Origin: Paraescarpia echinospica
Taxonomy: Eukaryota; Annelida; Polychaeta; Sabellida; Siboglinidae
Reading direction: 5' to 3'
DNA length: 64,000 nucleotides
NCBI GenBank assembly: GCA_020002185.1
Contig: CM034532.1
Location: 27,511,805-27,575,804, forward strand
Shown here in pieces: positions 1 to 11,479 of the stretch. Made by a program: the position numbers and the translations under genes. Each line of letters opens with the position of its first letter. Position 1 is the stretch's first letter. The notes below the pieces were generated by a model. The model had not been told where the DNA came from and searched no databases. It saw only the letters and a list, made by a program, of their open reading frames with translations.

Positions 1-770
1 ATACACAATGTTCCCTGTTATATGTACTTGCGTTATGTTACGTGTATGATACATGCTCATGAGAGTAACATACCTATAATTACGTTGACCATAATCATGT
101 TATGTAGGAGACGAATGGGACAAGTAATTCGTGCATATTTTGATACCAATAAGAATTTAATTGAAAACCTAATGCAATGTTAAACTATTTTAATGTCGAT
201 GTATGTTGTTTTGACCTCTGAATATAATTTGTGCGTATTTACATACACGCATCTGGATTACTTGAGGTTTACAGAAACATCATCTTGCTCAATCTTTGTC
301 CCGAAATTAAAATCGTCACAAATCGCAGGTAAAACCTATTGAGGGGGCCCCAATATAAACGTGCGTAATTTTGACAATGTTCCCTAACTTGTTGAGCTAT
401 ATACTTTTGATATATTATCTAGGATATATGGTTGCTTTCAAAACTGAAAGATTTGTTTCTGTTGCAATTTGTTCCAACAAGACCCTAGTTAGGTCATAAA
501 AGTCGTAGACTAACCACGGATATCGGTGGATGAGTGTCAGTCATTCGTGACAAAAATAGGCACCCATCAAGGTGCCACAAGGCAGCCTCAGCCCAGTACT
601 ATTTATAATCTACATCGAGGAGCGTACCTTCAAAACACTACTGTTAAGTTGAAAACACTACCCCAACATACTCTCAAGACACTACCCAATGTCAAAATAC
701 TACCGTTATTATAGCTTACCACCCAAGTAAACAAGTTACCTATAGTAATCATCTTATACACTAAGGTCGA
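1..770. other. No recognisable feature
   Basis: AT-rich sequence with no convincing coding frame, RNA gene or repeat. The short open frames here do not resemble any protein I know. Confidence 0.5.
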
Positions 771-773
771 GTT

Positions 774-1195
774 CGTAATCGTTGGAACTAATTAGGCAAC
801 GGGAATAAATAGTTAGTGTGAAACGTCATAACATATTAATGCACAGACGCGGAAATGGGGGGGGGGGCAGGGGTCAGTTGCCCCCTGGAATTTCTCAGGG
901 ACAGACATACTTCTGCCCCCCCCCCCATTAAATTGAACGTGTGTGGCGGGTGGAAATGTAAGTGTTCTGCCCCCCCCCCTCCCCGGCTTCCGATGTCATA
1001 ATCGAGCCAACCGAGACAGCCACAAGGTGAAGGAAGATGTGAACATTGGCAGCGGCGAAAATATGAATTTCGTTCCCGCGTCACTGTATTAATGTCATTA
1101 TTATAATTAGCTATGGTTTGACTTAGTTATGGTTGACGTTTTTCATAGCGTAAGCGTTGGAACCAATCAGATGACGGGAATAAATAGTTAGTGTG
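774..1195. repeat. C-rich dispersed repeat flanked by 47-bp direct repeats
   Basis: A segment with three G or C homopolymer runs (about 857-867, 917-927, 972-980) lies between two near-identical 47-bp stretches at 774-820 and 1149-1195, both containing ACGGGAATAAATAGTTAGTG. The same C-rich family recurs at about 39.29-39.50 kb (shared phrases AATTTCTC, GGGACAGACATA, CAACCGAGACAGC) and at 60.03-60.16 kb (shared ATATGAATTT and TCACTGTATTAATG). I read it as a dispersed mobile-element-derived repeat of unknown class. The flanking repeats could be an old tandem duplication or element ends. Confidence 0.6.
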
Positions 1196-1199
1196 ATAA

Positions 1200-3440
1200 T
1201 CAGACGAGGAGAATAAATAATTATTCATAACACCTACGTTATCCATGAGAATCGTTATCATTTACCGCCCGTCGCCATCAGTGAAAAATGGCTTGTCAAC
1301 AACTATGTTTTTTTAAGAATGGGAACGATTCATCGACGACCATGCCACAAAACCTGGACCTCTGATTATCATGTGAGATTTCAGCTATATACTGAACCCA
1401 TGCATATATGTCGCCGTGCAATCAGGCGGACGCTGAAGGAAATACTGGCACTGCCTGCCGTGATACAACAGCACCCGTTGCCGGTCTTTGTTAAACAGTA
1501 TCTGTATCTTATGTTAGACTGAATCGCCTGCCTGGAAGCACAAACACTGCCTGTGGTCTTTGCTTCAATTGTCTTTGAGTTCTGCGAAGACAGCATGACG
1601 TTCATACTGTCTTCATGACATATGAGGTTCTCTGTTAACAACCTGGAGAACAAACAGTCTCCAAGTGGAGGACATTTAAAATGTACCTCCTCAAATCGAC
1701 GTTATCGTTCATTTCGTGCAGACTCTAACAAGTCATTACGACATACTGGTGCGTTCACTGATATGCTAATTAATTTAGCTTTTGTAATATATATAATCCA
1801 ACTATTGAATTATTTGTGTCCGGGCCCGGTAAAAATTCGACAAAAAGGTCCAAAGTGGTTCTTCGAGAAATATAACAAATGAAAAGTATGCTCTTTTTTA
1901 TTAAACTGACTAATTTAAATATCACCTAACCTTCTTCACGATGGACAAAATTAATTGACGAAGTATATTCAATAATCTGTGTTAACAAAGGATGGTCAGT
2001 AATGTAAATTAACGTGGAAAATACTATTCGGAGTTTTTTCTTCATCTTGTTGCAGTTTTAGTGCACCTCTTTTTGTTGACGCTACAACGTTCGGTTGGTG
2101 TAGGAATGGTGACATTTTACGCTCAGCTGCGCATGAGAACATCGCTACACGGCTGTGGCTTCAGTAGCTATTACCTCTTTTCGACTCGACTCCGAGTGTA
2201 TAGGCCTGTGTGCCTGACGTACTTGTTTAGCTACATATACGTACGTACATGCGTGCGTGCGTGCGTGCGCGGGCGAAGGAGATTGTGTGCGGTCGTTTCT
2301 GCAGGTAGACTCGACAGATGAATTACTGCTGCAAACGTTGTCACACATACACCATACAAAGGAGAATATTTCATATACATTGGCAGGTATTTTAAACGTT
2401 TATTAAAGATACTCTTAAACGAAGTATAGTCATACGTAAGGTGTTCGAGAAACATTGGTATAAACGTAGTGTGACGCTGCATGATTAGGTAGTATAAATT
2501 CCATTGTTTTGTTTGACACTATAGTCTATATTTGAAAGTGAAATATATGCATTTTACATAGGTTTAGAGTACCATAATAGTTTTTTTATTTCACTAAAGA
2601 ATAACAGCTGACATTGTATGCTCTCCTAACATAATACATGTTGAGCAATCTCAAAAGGTGCGCCAGAAGTTTATGTGTGCAAGCATCATGGGCAGTGTGG
2701 GTCAATAAAAGCACTAGGTAAAAGATAAATGCATACAGTACTGGCTATTGTGTGTGTGTTGTCCAGCAAGAGTGGTGACTTCTGAAGTCGATAGCAAATT
2801 ATTAGGTGTAGAGATTTCATTAATTTTTGGCAGTCTGCATTATATGCATGTATCATTACTATAATAGGCTAAATCCGACATGTTTCTCCATAATCACCAT
2901 TTCTGTTAGGGTTGAGACCACTGTTAGACTTCCTGTTGTGTTAAAACATAGACCCTTGAAAGTGGTGATATTTCAAATTTATTTGAGACCCTTTTTATGT
3001 GAACAGAGTACACTAAACCAGGCATTTCAACAGGTTTTGTGGTAGAATGTATTGGAAGTGAAATGACGCCTATCTGGAAGAGTGTAGTTAGCGGAGTGAT
3101 TTTTTGCCATTTTTTCCACATAGCTCACGTGGGTGCAGAAAAATGTGGTTATTTTGGTCAATATCGATGGCACAGTGTATGCATGCGTTTTAAAAGAGCT
3201 GGAGGTATTTGATTTTGACGACATTTCATCAGTATATCAATGCCATGATATCAGTTGCTGTGAATGAATTTCAGACTTTTGTCAGGTGCAGTTTTCTTAC
3301 AATCTGACAAAACGTTAACATGGTCGCCATGATTTGTCATTGGGAAATCTAACAGTAACAGTGGTCTCACCCGTACTAGTGAACACGTGCGTTTAAAAAA
3401 GCGCGGTAAGGCGCAAGCAAATTAAACGGAACGTAAAGAA
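1200..3440. other. No recognisable feature
   Basis: Apart from a short GTGC/CGTG-rich patch near 2240-2275, I see no gene, structured RNA or clear repeat. Frames on both strands are short and unrelated to known families. Confidence 0.45.
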
Positions 3441-3444
3441 GAAA

Positions 3445-3561
3445 ATGACAACTTCGACAGAACCCACGTCAGAAGATGATCGTGTCGTGACAGCGGGATG
3501 GACGGTCTGTGCCTCCCGGAAGATGGCGCGCATAGCGAGAACGAAGAGGCATTACATCTAG
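3445..3561 (+). other. Short 38-codon open frame in a GC-richer patch
   Basis: An ATG-started frame of 38 codons ends in TAG. The patch is richer in CpG than its surroundings and begins about 80 bases after the CACGTG at about 3385. The peptide (beginning MTTSTEPTSEDD, ending in a basic stretch) matches nothing I recognise. It could be a 5' exon or upstream frame, but no splice partner is visible. It may equally be chance. Confidence 0.15.
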
Positions 3562-3774
3562 GAGTACACTGTACAGTGTCTTGAATTATATGTGTCTGAA
3601 CCTGTAATGACTATTGGGTTATATGAGCACTTGTAATTGTATAGATTCTAGGATCCGTATCTACCTCGATTTCGCCGTTATATTTTGAGTTTTGCCTAAC
3701 TTTGATACCTCGGAGTCTGAGTGTTAATTCCATCATTCAACATCATCCCAGGCATATTAAAGTGTCTTCTGCCG

Positions 3775-3875
3775 TAGGTCTGGTGGAATGCCCTCCCCGT
3801 GAATGTGTTGGTAGCCCCAACTATCCAAGCCTTCAGGTACGTGACTGGTTTGTTTCATGCTTCTAAGGCTAAGCC
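3775..3875 (+). mobile_element. LINE reverse-transcriptase C-terminal scrap
   Basis: In one frame the sequence reads WWNALPVNVLVAPTIQAF. This resembles the conserved W-N-x-L-P-x-x-V-x-x-A-P-[ST]-x-x-x-F motif near the C-terminus of CR1/jockey-type LINE ORF2 proteins. Only about 30 codons are recognisable, with no further domains, so this is a truncated relic. The assignment rests on the motif alone. Confidence 0.45.
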
Positions 3876-4431
3876 ATGGTCTGTGCTTTCATTTACACAT
3901 CGTTCATACTTTAAGTTTACTCACACTTTATTCTTGTTTAACACCTTCACATCTGGCACAGCACAGTTGTTGACACACACAAATCGGCATTAAAATCCAG
4001 ACTTATGGACTATGCCGATCAACCACGTAGAAGTATAAGCCGTTGGTTTCTTCTATCTCAGTATCTGGTGTTTGTGCCAGGGGAAGTAAAAAGTCACCTG
4101 CAGGGAAACGGAATGTTGGCAACACCTGTCATTAGGACTGTTAGTCGTATGTCATTACCCTTAATATTTGATGTGCGGTTGTCAAGGTTATTCCCTATCT
4201 TGGCTATACACAACCAAATGTTGTGTATTGTCTACGATGGGTGAATGGGACCCAAACGATTGCTGTGGTATTTTGATGCATGATGCCAACTCTAAGCCCT
4301 GACAGTAACATACAAATTCTTTAGGTGACTGGCCAAAGATGTGTAGCTGAAAAAAATAGTGAACTGTTTCCCTCATTTGAATGCAATATACTATAGATGC
4401 TGACATGCCTTCTTACAATTGTTGTGTGTAG

Positions 4432-4529
4432 CCGACCAAGGGCCGTTGCTGGGTTACGAGGCTGGATGTCATGAGATCTGGGATTTTTGGATGGAGAAGA
4501 AGCATGAGATCGTCTTTCACCAATACTGG
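4432..4529 (+). other. Candidate coding exon A of an unidentified gene
   Basis: A stretch open in one frame, preceded by an AG acceptor (4430-4431) and followed by a GTAGCA donor (4530). It encodes a peptide containing DQGPLLGYEAGCHEIW and MEKKHEIVFHQYW, rich in aromatic and charged residues. It ends in phase 0, matching the phase-0 start of the candidate exon at 4985. I do not recognise the protein and it is not part of AP-3 delta. The call is an inference from open frame plus splice signals. Confidence 0.3.
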
Positions 4530-4984
4530 GTAGCAGACATGTATCTAATGCACCAGCATTGGAACCGGGGGGTTGGGGGGTTGGGGGCTAAGGGTTGAGA
4601 AAGGGGGGTCTGACTTCCCCAAATACCTGGGTATTCAGTGTTTTTTTAATAAAATGTAGCAAAATTAGAATGTAATCCATTAAAATTGTCAACAAGAATA
4701 CCCCTCTTCTCCCCATCTTCCGTTGTCATGTCTGACAGCTCACGGAAAAGTTCAGGAGATGGCAAGCAAAAATGATATGTTATTGTGAACATATTTTAAC
4801 AACACACTTCTGCCTCTCATTTTCGAATGTCATGTCTGACAGCATTGAGTGATTGAGTGAGAGTCAAAGACGTAATTTATGTCACTGCATAAAATGCACC
4901 CCGTTATCATGTCTGACCGAACCGACAGCGACGTGCCAAGTTCCTATGCCAATGTAATGTATGTGCTACTTTGTTACATGACAG

Positions 4985-5108
4985 ATTTGTCCGACTGGTG
5001 ATGTTGAGGGGTTTGATGAAGATGACGTAGTGTCAGAGAAGAAGTTCGCTTGGACTCTTATTATGGAACACAACCACAAGAAGAAGTCTGGCAGCTTCCA
5101 GTCATTGG
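4985..5108 (+). other. Candidate coding exon B of an unidentified gene
   Basis: Preceded by ACATGACAG and followed by a GTATGA donor. The frame is open throughout and reads ICPTGDVEGFDEDDVVSEKK, then FAWTLIMEHNHKKKSGSF. Exon A ends in phase 0 and this starts in phase 0, so the two could be spliced together over a 455-base intron. It leaves in phase 1 and I find no following exon. The protein family is not recognised. Confidence 0.35.
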
Positions 5109-5109
5109 G

Positions 5110-6590
5110 TATGACAGATTATACATACATACACACACACACTCATACACAGAAGACAGTTTCCGAGAGTATACATGTATAAATTATGTTTGTTGTGACA
5201 TTAATTTGAAACAGTTTTTGGCGCTAATGCAATATACTTCTCAATCTTTTAAAGTTCGCGGCACACATTAAAGCTTGATCCTCGCGGCACACTGAGTCAC
5301 GTGTGTGTTTCAAAATGCCTGTTATGGTGTCGGATGGAATTGATAAATTCATGGTCTGATACCACTATTCACACTCTTGATAATGGTGTTTGTTGTTTGG
5401 GTGTAGATAGGGCTAGAGGACCTCTCGTTATAACACCAGTAACCAGTTATCAGAATTAACGTCCTTTGTCCTGACATCCCTTTTAATAGTTTAGGTGTCA
5501 GATTCTTATCATAATCAAGATTCCCACTTTGTTGCGTTTGATTCATTATTTCATCAAAGTGACACAAGAGAATGCTAAAAACAGACTGTCTTCAAGAACC
5601 AGAGAAGGTACCAAATATACCTGGCATGATAATTAATATTTTTCAGATTAACCCCTTTTCTTCTAGGGTGTGATTTGTTTTGGTGTCAGATCGAAATGGT
5701 TTTGGTGTCAGATGGAATCATCAGATATTGAAATATAAAACAGCATTTTCATCCCTATAATCCACATGTTTCCTAGACAAATTTCGTAGAAAAGCTTCCT
5801 TTGGTGTTTATCTTTCCTTTTTTAATAATAAACTGTTACATCCATAATTTGATGAAATGTCCATCCGACACCGAAACCCATGTTAGCCGAAGAAATCACA
5901 ATTAAAAGTCATAGATACCCAGTAACACATCAATATTTGATTTTGATATCATATCATAATAACTGTTATGAATGTGACTCTTGAACATGTGAAATCATTG
6001 AACATTTAAAATTGAACATAGAAATGTCATCTAAATGACATGCATAGGCTGTATCAGGGTACAAAGGTCTATTTTCAACAAACTCCGGGTTGCTTTGCTC
6101 AAAAACTATGGATACAATACTTAACAAAGAAGTTTCTCTTTGCTTCACCATGTTCATTGATCCCTGTTGGTTTTTGTATTGGATGAAAAGTTTTAGTTGC
6201 AGAAGAACTTCAAGTCTTACTCTGGCAGAAAAATATTTCTTTTATATCATAGCAACCATGGCATGATTTATTCTTGTTATTTAATTTTGTTATAATTTAA
6301 ACATCTGTAGATGTGTTATCACATTACATGTTTATTTGTTTTGATCTATTTATCTCTGCAATGATCAATTTGAAGTATTTCTGTTTGTCAAAAAATTATT
6401 TTTCATATATTATTTTTAGATTTTATGAAACATTGCAAGATGTCCCACAGTTGGTTGGAACAACACCTTTCTGGTAATATGTATATCTAGTACATGAGTC
6501 GGTTTTCAAACAACTTAATAATCAGGAGGTAATCTCCCTCCCTTTTCAATATCATCAAGATTTAACAAGATTGCCATAGAGACAATTAAC
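5110..6590. other. No recognisable feature
   Basis: AT-rich intergenic or intronic DNA. The phrase TTGGTGTCAGAT recurs near 5690-5712, but no tandem array, gene or RNA is visible. Confidence 0.45.
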
Positions 6591-6955
6591 TCTAGATGGC
6601 AGGTGGACATGGAAGCCTTTTGGCTTATCGAGAGTCCAGTACTTTTTATCTACGTGTATCCCGCCCTTTCAAGGTATGTGTCAATTTTATTTTTAAACAT
6701 ATTCACGCTACTAGCACCAACACAATCAAGAGATAATCTGTTCCATTCATTTACAGTCATTTGTGAGAATGAGAACTTTCTTATCTTAAATTTACACTGC
6801 TCCTTTACTAATGTAACTTCATGTCCTCTGGTCCTTCTATCTTTCTTAACTGAGAAAAAAGATTTCTATCAATATGTTCATAATCATTCAATATTTTAAA
6901 CACTTCTGTCTGATTTCCTCTCAATCTCCTGGTCTCTATAGCTCGAGAACGAAAA
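6590..6955 (-). mobile_element. CR1/L2-like LINE 3' end, minus strand
   Basis: The minus strand encodes a decayed reverse-transcriptase C-terminus including NEWNRLSLDCVGASSVNMFK followed by NKIDTYLERAGYT, a typical tail of CR1/L2-group LINE ORF2 proteins. Its 3' flank (about 6555-6620, with AACTCTAGATGGCAGGTGGACA) is shared with copies at 42.59 kb (minus) and 50.45-51.0 kb (plus). Upstream portions (endonuclease, catalytic YxDD) are absent and frames are broken, so it is a 5'-truncated dead copy. Confidence 0.75.
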
Positions 6956-6959
6956 GTAG

Positions 6960-8440
6960 TAGAACCATAAATGAGACTACTTTTTAGGGGTTTTCGAGAA
7001 TGGCTAATACATTTCCTGTGTTAATTTGTCTATTATAGGTTGAGTTCACGTGATAAGGTCGCATTCAAGGTAATTTTTTGCCAAATGTGGACATTTCACG
7101 CCAATAATGTACTATAACATATGTTCACCATCTTGGTGTCCTGTTTCATCTAAATATTGCCTTAGACTATAGATGCATTTGAAATGAATATTTGGGGTAA
7201 AAGTCACTTCAGTCAAGGTAAAGGTCCAATTTGCTCATAAAAGCATTTCAAAAGTTCACCCCAATTAGTTGCCTTGTTATAATGCACCTAACCTGCTTGT
7301 AGACATAATATATATACATAACCCGATAAACCTAACATTACACAAACACCTAACTATATCTAGCTCGGCTGCATCATGGCTGACTATTAACAATGAAACG
7401 CATCTTGTTAAAACCATACTTACACTTCACTTGATTAAAGGGTTAATACCCATTTCAATCCCATACTCAAAATTTTTGAAAGATGTCTGAGATGCAAAAG
7501 TTGGTCATATTTCATGTCGGTGTTAAGTTCTTTAGAACCATACAATTTCTCACATATTTTGTGTATGAAGGAATATTGCAGTTATACAAAATGTTGTCGT
7601 GATAATAATAAATTGTGTAATTGACAACGAATATGCAAATGACGTGGTTATTAAATACAATATGTATTGTGACTTGTTGAAATGCAGTGTTCCCAAATCC
7701 AAGAATGACAGACACATTGAACTTAACCCTTTATGCAGAAGACAGTCTTATTCATACTAGTGGCAGGATCTATGTTAGCCTGGTTGTTATCTGTGTATAA
7801 CTGTTCAAGCCTGGTACATATGTTACTGTAGTACAAAGTTATAATGTTGGTCATGTCTGTTTTTCCAGCTTTGTGTTCAAAAATTGCTGATCTTAAACAA
7901 AGATTCAGGTGAGAACTGTGAGTATGGACATGTACTGATGAGGAGTGTGGAATTATTTACAAAAATAAACACAGTGTCGATCTCTGTTTGTATGTCCATA
8001 AGCCTGACCATATCTCAGTTTCACATGTTTGAGGTAGATATTGTGTTGCCATGCTAATGGGCCCACTGGAATGGTTTGTAGACTTTTAGTTTTTCGAATT
8101 TTGCTAGGGGGACCCAAAATTGTTATTTTTTATGTCTTTGGATAGATAATAATGCCATCTACAAGTGTATTGCTCAAGGTACACAACAATTTTGAAAAGT
8201 TTTCATATTTTTGCAGTTCTGTATGTGAATGCAACATGGTTGTAAGGCTGGTTAGTATATCACTAATTTACTATTACTGTTATTATTGTTGCTGATGATA
8301 ATTATACAGAAATTATAATTATAGGGAACTGAGACAGATTACATAACACTGTAATATATTTTTGGCTGCCTTTTCCCGTGCAATGGTGGACAACTCTGCT
8401 AGTATAGTGTAAAGTACTTGGACATTTGCGCTGTGTGTTG
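6960..8440. other. No recognisable feature
   Basis: AT-rich DNA upstream of the first AP-3 delta exon. No AP-3 delta N-terminal exon (first ~300 residues of the family) can be found here. Confidence 0.45.
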
Positions 8441-8443
8441 CAG

Positions 8444-8589
8444 TGAAGTACCTGGGTTTGTTGGCTATGTCGAAGATCCTGAAGACCCACCAAAAGAGAG
8501 TCCAAGCCCACAAGGACCTGGTTCTACAGTGTCTCGATGAAAAGGATGAGTCAATTCGTCTGCCTGCCCTTGACCTTCTCTGTGGCATG
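8444..8589 (+). pseudogene. AP-3 delta-like exon 1 of this copy (trunk)
   Basis: After a CAG acceptor the frame reads KYLGLLAMSKILKTHQKRVQ and continues through LVLQCLDEKDESIRL, very close to the adaptin trunk of AP-3 delta. The first two bases complete a codon from an upstream exon that is not visible. The donor is GTTCGT, which is weak. The frame is intact. Confidence 0.85.
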
Positions 8590-9195
8590 GTTCGTTCTCA
8601 ACTTGTGAACAATCTTTATCGCACAATTTTGCAACTTGTTATTTATAAATAATGAATAACTATAATGAATAACTATTTATTTGTGACACAGAAAATGTGG
8701 CATTTGTCACCACTTTATGATAGATATGAAGATAAATAAAATGTCATCTCCACACATAGTTACAGAGAATGTCACATGTGGCAGGCATATAGTCACAGCG
8801 TAAGGGACATTGATATTTTCTGTCACATGTCTTACACACAATCCATAAAAGGACATGTTCTGCTCTCTCCCAGTAATTACAAGCAGGCAGTTGTGCTACG
8901 TCCCAATTTGGTCAGGAATGTTTGAATGAACCAACTTGTAAGCAATAAGTGCTAACAGCGGCTGTTTACAACTTAAATTTTGTGCTTATAATAAATACAA
9001 TTTCAACATTTCTCTGCTGCAACATTCAAATTGTGAACACTGATTTGGGCTTATTAAGCACAATTTTGCAGGCAATATTTGTATTCTGCAATTGAGAAAA
9101 ATCTATAAATAAATGTTAACAAATGAGGCAAGAGGCATGGAAAACTTAGTTTTATTGCGAGATATAAAGTTGTAGTCGCCAGTTTGCTGTGGCAG

Positions 9196-9344
9196 GTATC
9201 GAAGAAGAACTTGATGGAGATCATGAAGAAATTGATGGTGCACATGGATAAGGCAGAGGGCTCTCACTACCGCGACAAACTTCTCGCCAAGATCACCGAG
9301 AACTGCAGCCAATCAAACTATCACTACATCACCAACTTCGAGTG
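9196..9344 (+). pseudogene. AP-3 delta-like exon 2 of this copy (trunk)
   Basis: Starts after TGGCAG and reads VSKKNLMEIMKKLMVHMDKA, ending at NYHYITNFEW with a perfect GTAAGT donor. It joins exon 1 in phase 0. It leaves in phase 2, but the next recognisable exon enters in phase 0, so the intermediate exon (about 42 residues in animal AP-3 delta) is not present in the 338-base gap. Confidence 0.85.
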
Positions 9345-9682
9345 GTAAGTTGGACATGACACATTGAAAATCCTAGAAATGGAAACATGTTGATGCACTG
9401 CTGTACTGAGAATGGCAGAGAATGATTCAGAATATTTAAATCCTATCGTGAGTACATTGACAGAATCAAATTGAACACAGCTAGCAAATGAGGGAGACGT
9501 TGAAAGCAAGTGTACCCAGGTATACATGTATGTGTACAAAGAATGTGAATCGTCATCGTCAATATGACAGGACATTTTTTGTTGTGCACAAATTCGGGTA
9601 ATTTTAAACAGAGAACTTGACAACACCTTGTCGCTGTCATGGTGAAGATGATGGCATCCGTGCATGTTGTGTTTGTGCACAG

Positions 9683-9786
9683 GCTGTGTTGTTGGAGAAT
9701 GCGCACGCATTGACGGACAACGCACAGAGGAACAGCATCTGTGAAGTGCTGCATGCGGCAGTCTGGATCTGTGGAGAGTTCTCAGA
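9683..9786 (+). pseudogene. AP-3 delta-like exon 3 of this copy (trunk)
   Basis: Acceptor GTGCACAG, then AVLLENAHALTDNAQRNSIC and EVLHAAVWICGEFSE, matching the NGICEVLYAAAWICGEFSEH region of the family. The donor GTGAGT leaves phase 2, correctly matched by the next exon. Confidence 0.85.
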
Positions 9787-10154
9787 GTGAGTACATGCGT
9801 AACTATCCCTTGACGTCCTCGCTGCTACTGATAGAGGCAGATACTAGTAAAAATCTGAATATATATTTCCCACATATCGGGATAGATCACTGGTTTACTT
9901 CACGGTTCAGGGATGGTGAATAAAGTGACAGTGATTTCGAGATGGTATCCTCTTTCTGTGAACTTTTCACGCTAATAAAAATGGTTGTGATTTTGTAGGA
10001 TTACATCAGTTATGGTCCAGAGAATAATTAAATCGTCTATAGCCGCCTATAGAAAAGCAAGTAAGGAAAAACACCCGTCCTATTTCAAAAATTATCTGGT
10101 TACCATCATTCAAATTGATAATTATGTTGCATGTGCCTTTTTTCATGTAGATGT

Positions 10155-10345
10155 ACAGGGCCACCTCACTATTAAGGTCATCCTTGGGACTGGACATAGT
10201 GACCTAGATAGCAAGGTGAACATATTAGTGGAACTAATTTCCTATACTTTACTGTATGTGGAAATCATTTGGGACTTTTCTAGGGTGACCTAATTGTGAG
10301 GTGGCTGTATTACCGAGGTGACTATAAAACAAGGTTCGTCTTGTA
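10155..10345. repeat. Dispersed repeat with inverted ends, copy 1
   Basis: Begins GGCCACCTCACTATTAAGGTCA and ends near TGACCTAATTGTGAGGTGGCTG, which is partly its inverse, as in a MITE-like element. A second copy lies at 24664-24865, and the 3' phrase (ACCGAGGTGACTATAAAACAAGGTTC) recurs in altered form at 45170-45205 and 47076-47105. It sits in the intron between exons 3 and 4 of the AP-3 delta-like copy. Confidence 0.65.
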
Positions 10346-10435
10346 AAACACTGGACATTTTCTCAAGATATGAATAGGTTTTAATTGAAAGTTGACATCT
10401 CACGATGTCATTACAACTACGCCATCTTCCCACAG

Positions 10436-10667
10436 ACACCTGAGTGACCCCCAGAACACTTTAGAGTCGATGCTGCGAGCGAAGGTGATTTAGCTGCCGG
10501 GCCACATCCAGAGCATCTACATACACAATGCCATCAAGCTGTACGCCCGCATCCTCATCACGGCTGAGGCTCAGGATGACCTACAGACTGTCACAAAAAC
10601 CACGGAGCTGCTCCTTGAGAAACTACCGATGTTTGTTCAGAGCGCCGACCTCAAGGTACAGGAACGG
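10436..10667 (+). pseudogene. AP-3 delta-like exon 4 of this copy, with in-frame stop
   Basis: Follows CTTCCCACAG and reads HLSDPQNTLESMLRAKVI, a TAG stop at 10491-10493, then LPGHIQSIYIHNAIKLYARI and LPMFVQSADLKVQER before a GTATGT donor. Similarity is strong on both sides of the stop, so this is a nonsense mutation rather than an exon boundary. Confidence 0.85.
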
Positions 10668-11107
10668 GTATGTGTGTAGTTGTGAAGATTAGTGACTGTG
10701 GCTGTTCTGTTTAATCAATTCTGTTGTTTCATGCTTCTGATTGGTTAATCAATCACAATGTTATGTAATTGATCATCATCTTGTTTACATGAAAAAATTA
10801 GTTTGAAGTTAAAAATATGTACGGTTACCTGATGTCCAAAATATGTTGTGAAAAAGATGCCAGTGTTCAGAATTTCTACATTGGTGGCATGTTCGGAAAC
10901 TCGCACTACGGGAAGATGCAACACATTAAGTTTATAAACACCACAGGGCTGTTCAATCATATTCCTTTGTTGATTATTAATATGAATTGGTCTGATTAAG
11001 TGAAATATGTTGTATGTTATGTAATGACATCAGTACTTCTATCGTGTTTGTTGAAATATTAATTCAGTCATATCAACATTTCTATGTTTCTAATTCTTCC
11101 TTCACAA

Positions 11108-11283
11108 GCTTGCTGTCTGTTGCAACTGATCAAGTATGTGAACAAGACGATTTGGAAAGGGGCAAAGGTCGCTGACGAGGTCGCTATGTTGTTTGCGGGA
11201 GAACTAAACCCTATTCCTGTTCCCAAAGGGAAGGTCAAAGGGGTAAAACTTTCCATTGACATTGAGGAGTGTCTGATAGTGTG
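11108..11283 (+). pseudogene. AP-3 delta-like exon 5 of this copy, damaged acceptor
   Basis: Reads ACCLLQLIKYVNKTIWKGAK then VADEVAMLFAGELNPIPVPK, the end of the trunk domain. Phase requires the exon to begin at 11108, but the two preceding bases are AA, not AG; the AG one base later would shift the frame. Read-through of the donor region ends at TGA 11281-11283. Confidence 0.8.
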
Positions 11284-11479
11284 ACTGGTTTGAAATGTAT
11301 TGGCAGATTTGACACATTGTGCAAAATAACTTTTCAACTAATTTGTACTTAAATCATTTTTGTTAGTTACTAATGTCGGTTTTGCTATATTGCTTAGATA
11401 AGGTTTGTTGTGATGTTTCTGTAACAAATTAATAATAATCAAGTAGTTTTTTTATGCCTAAATCACTGAAGTTTTTCAT

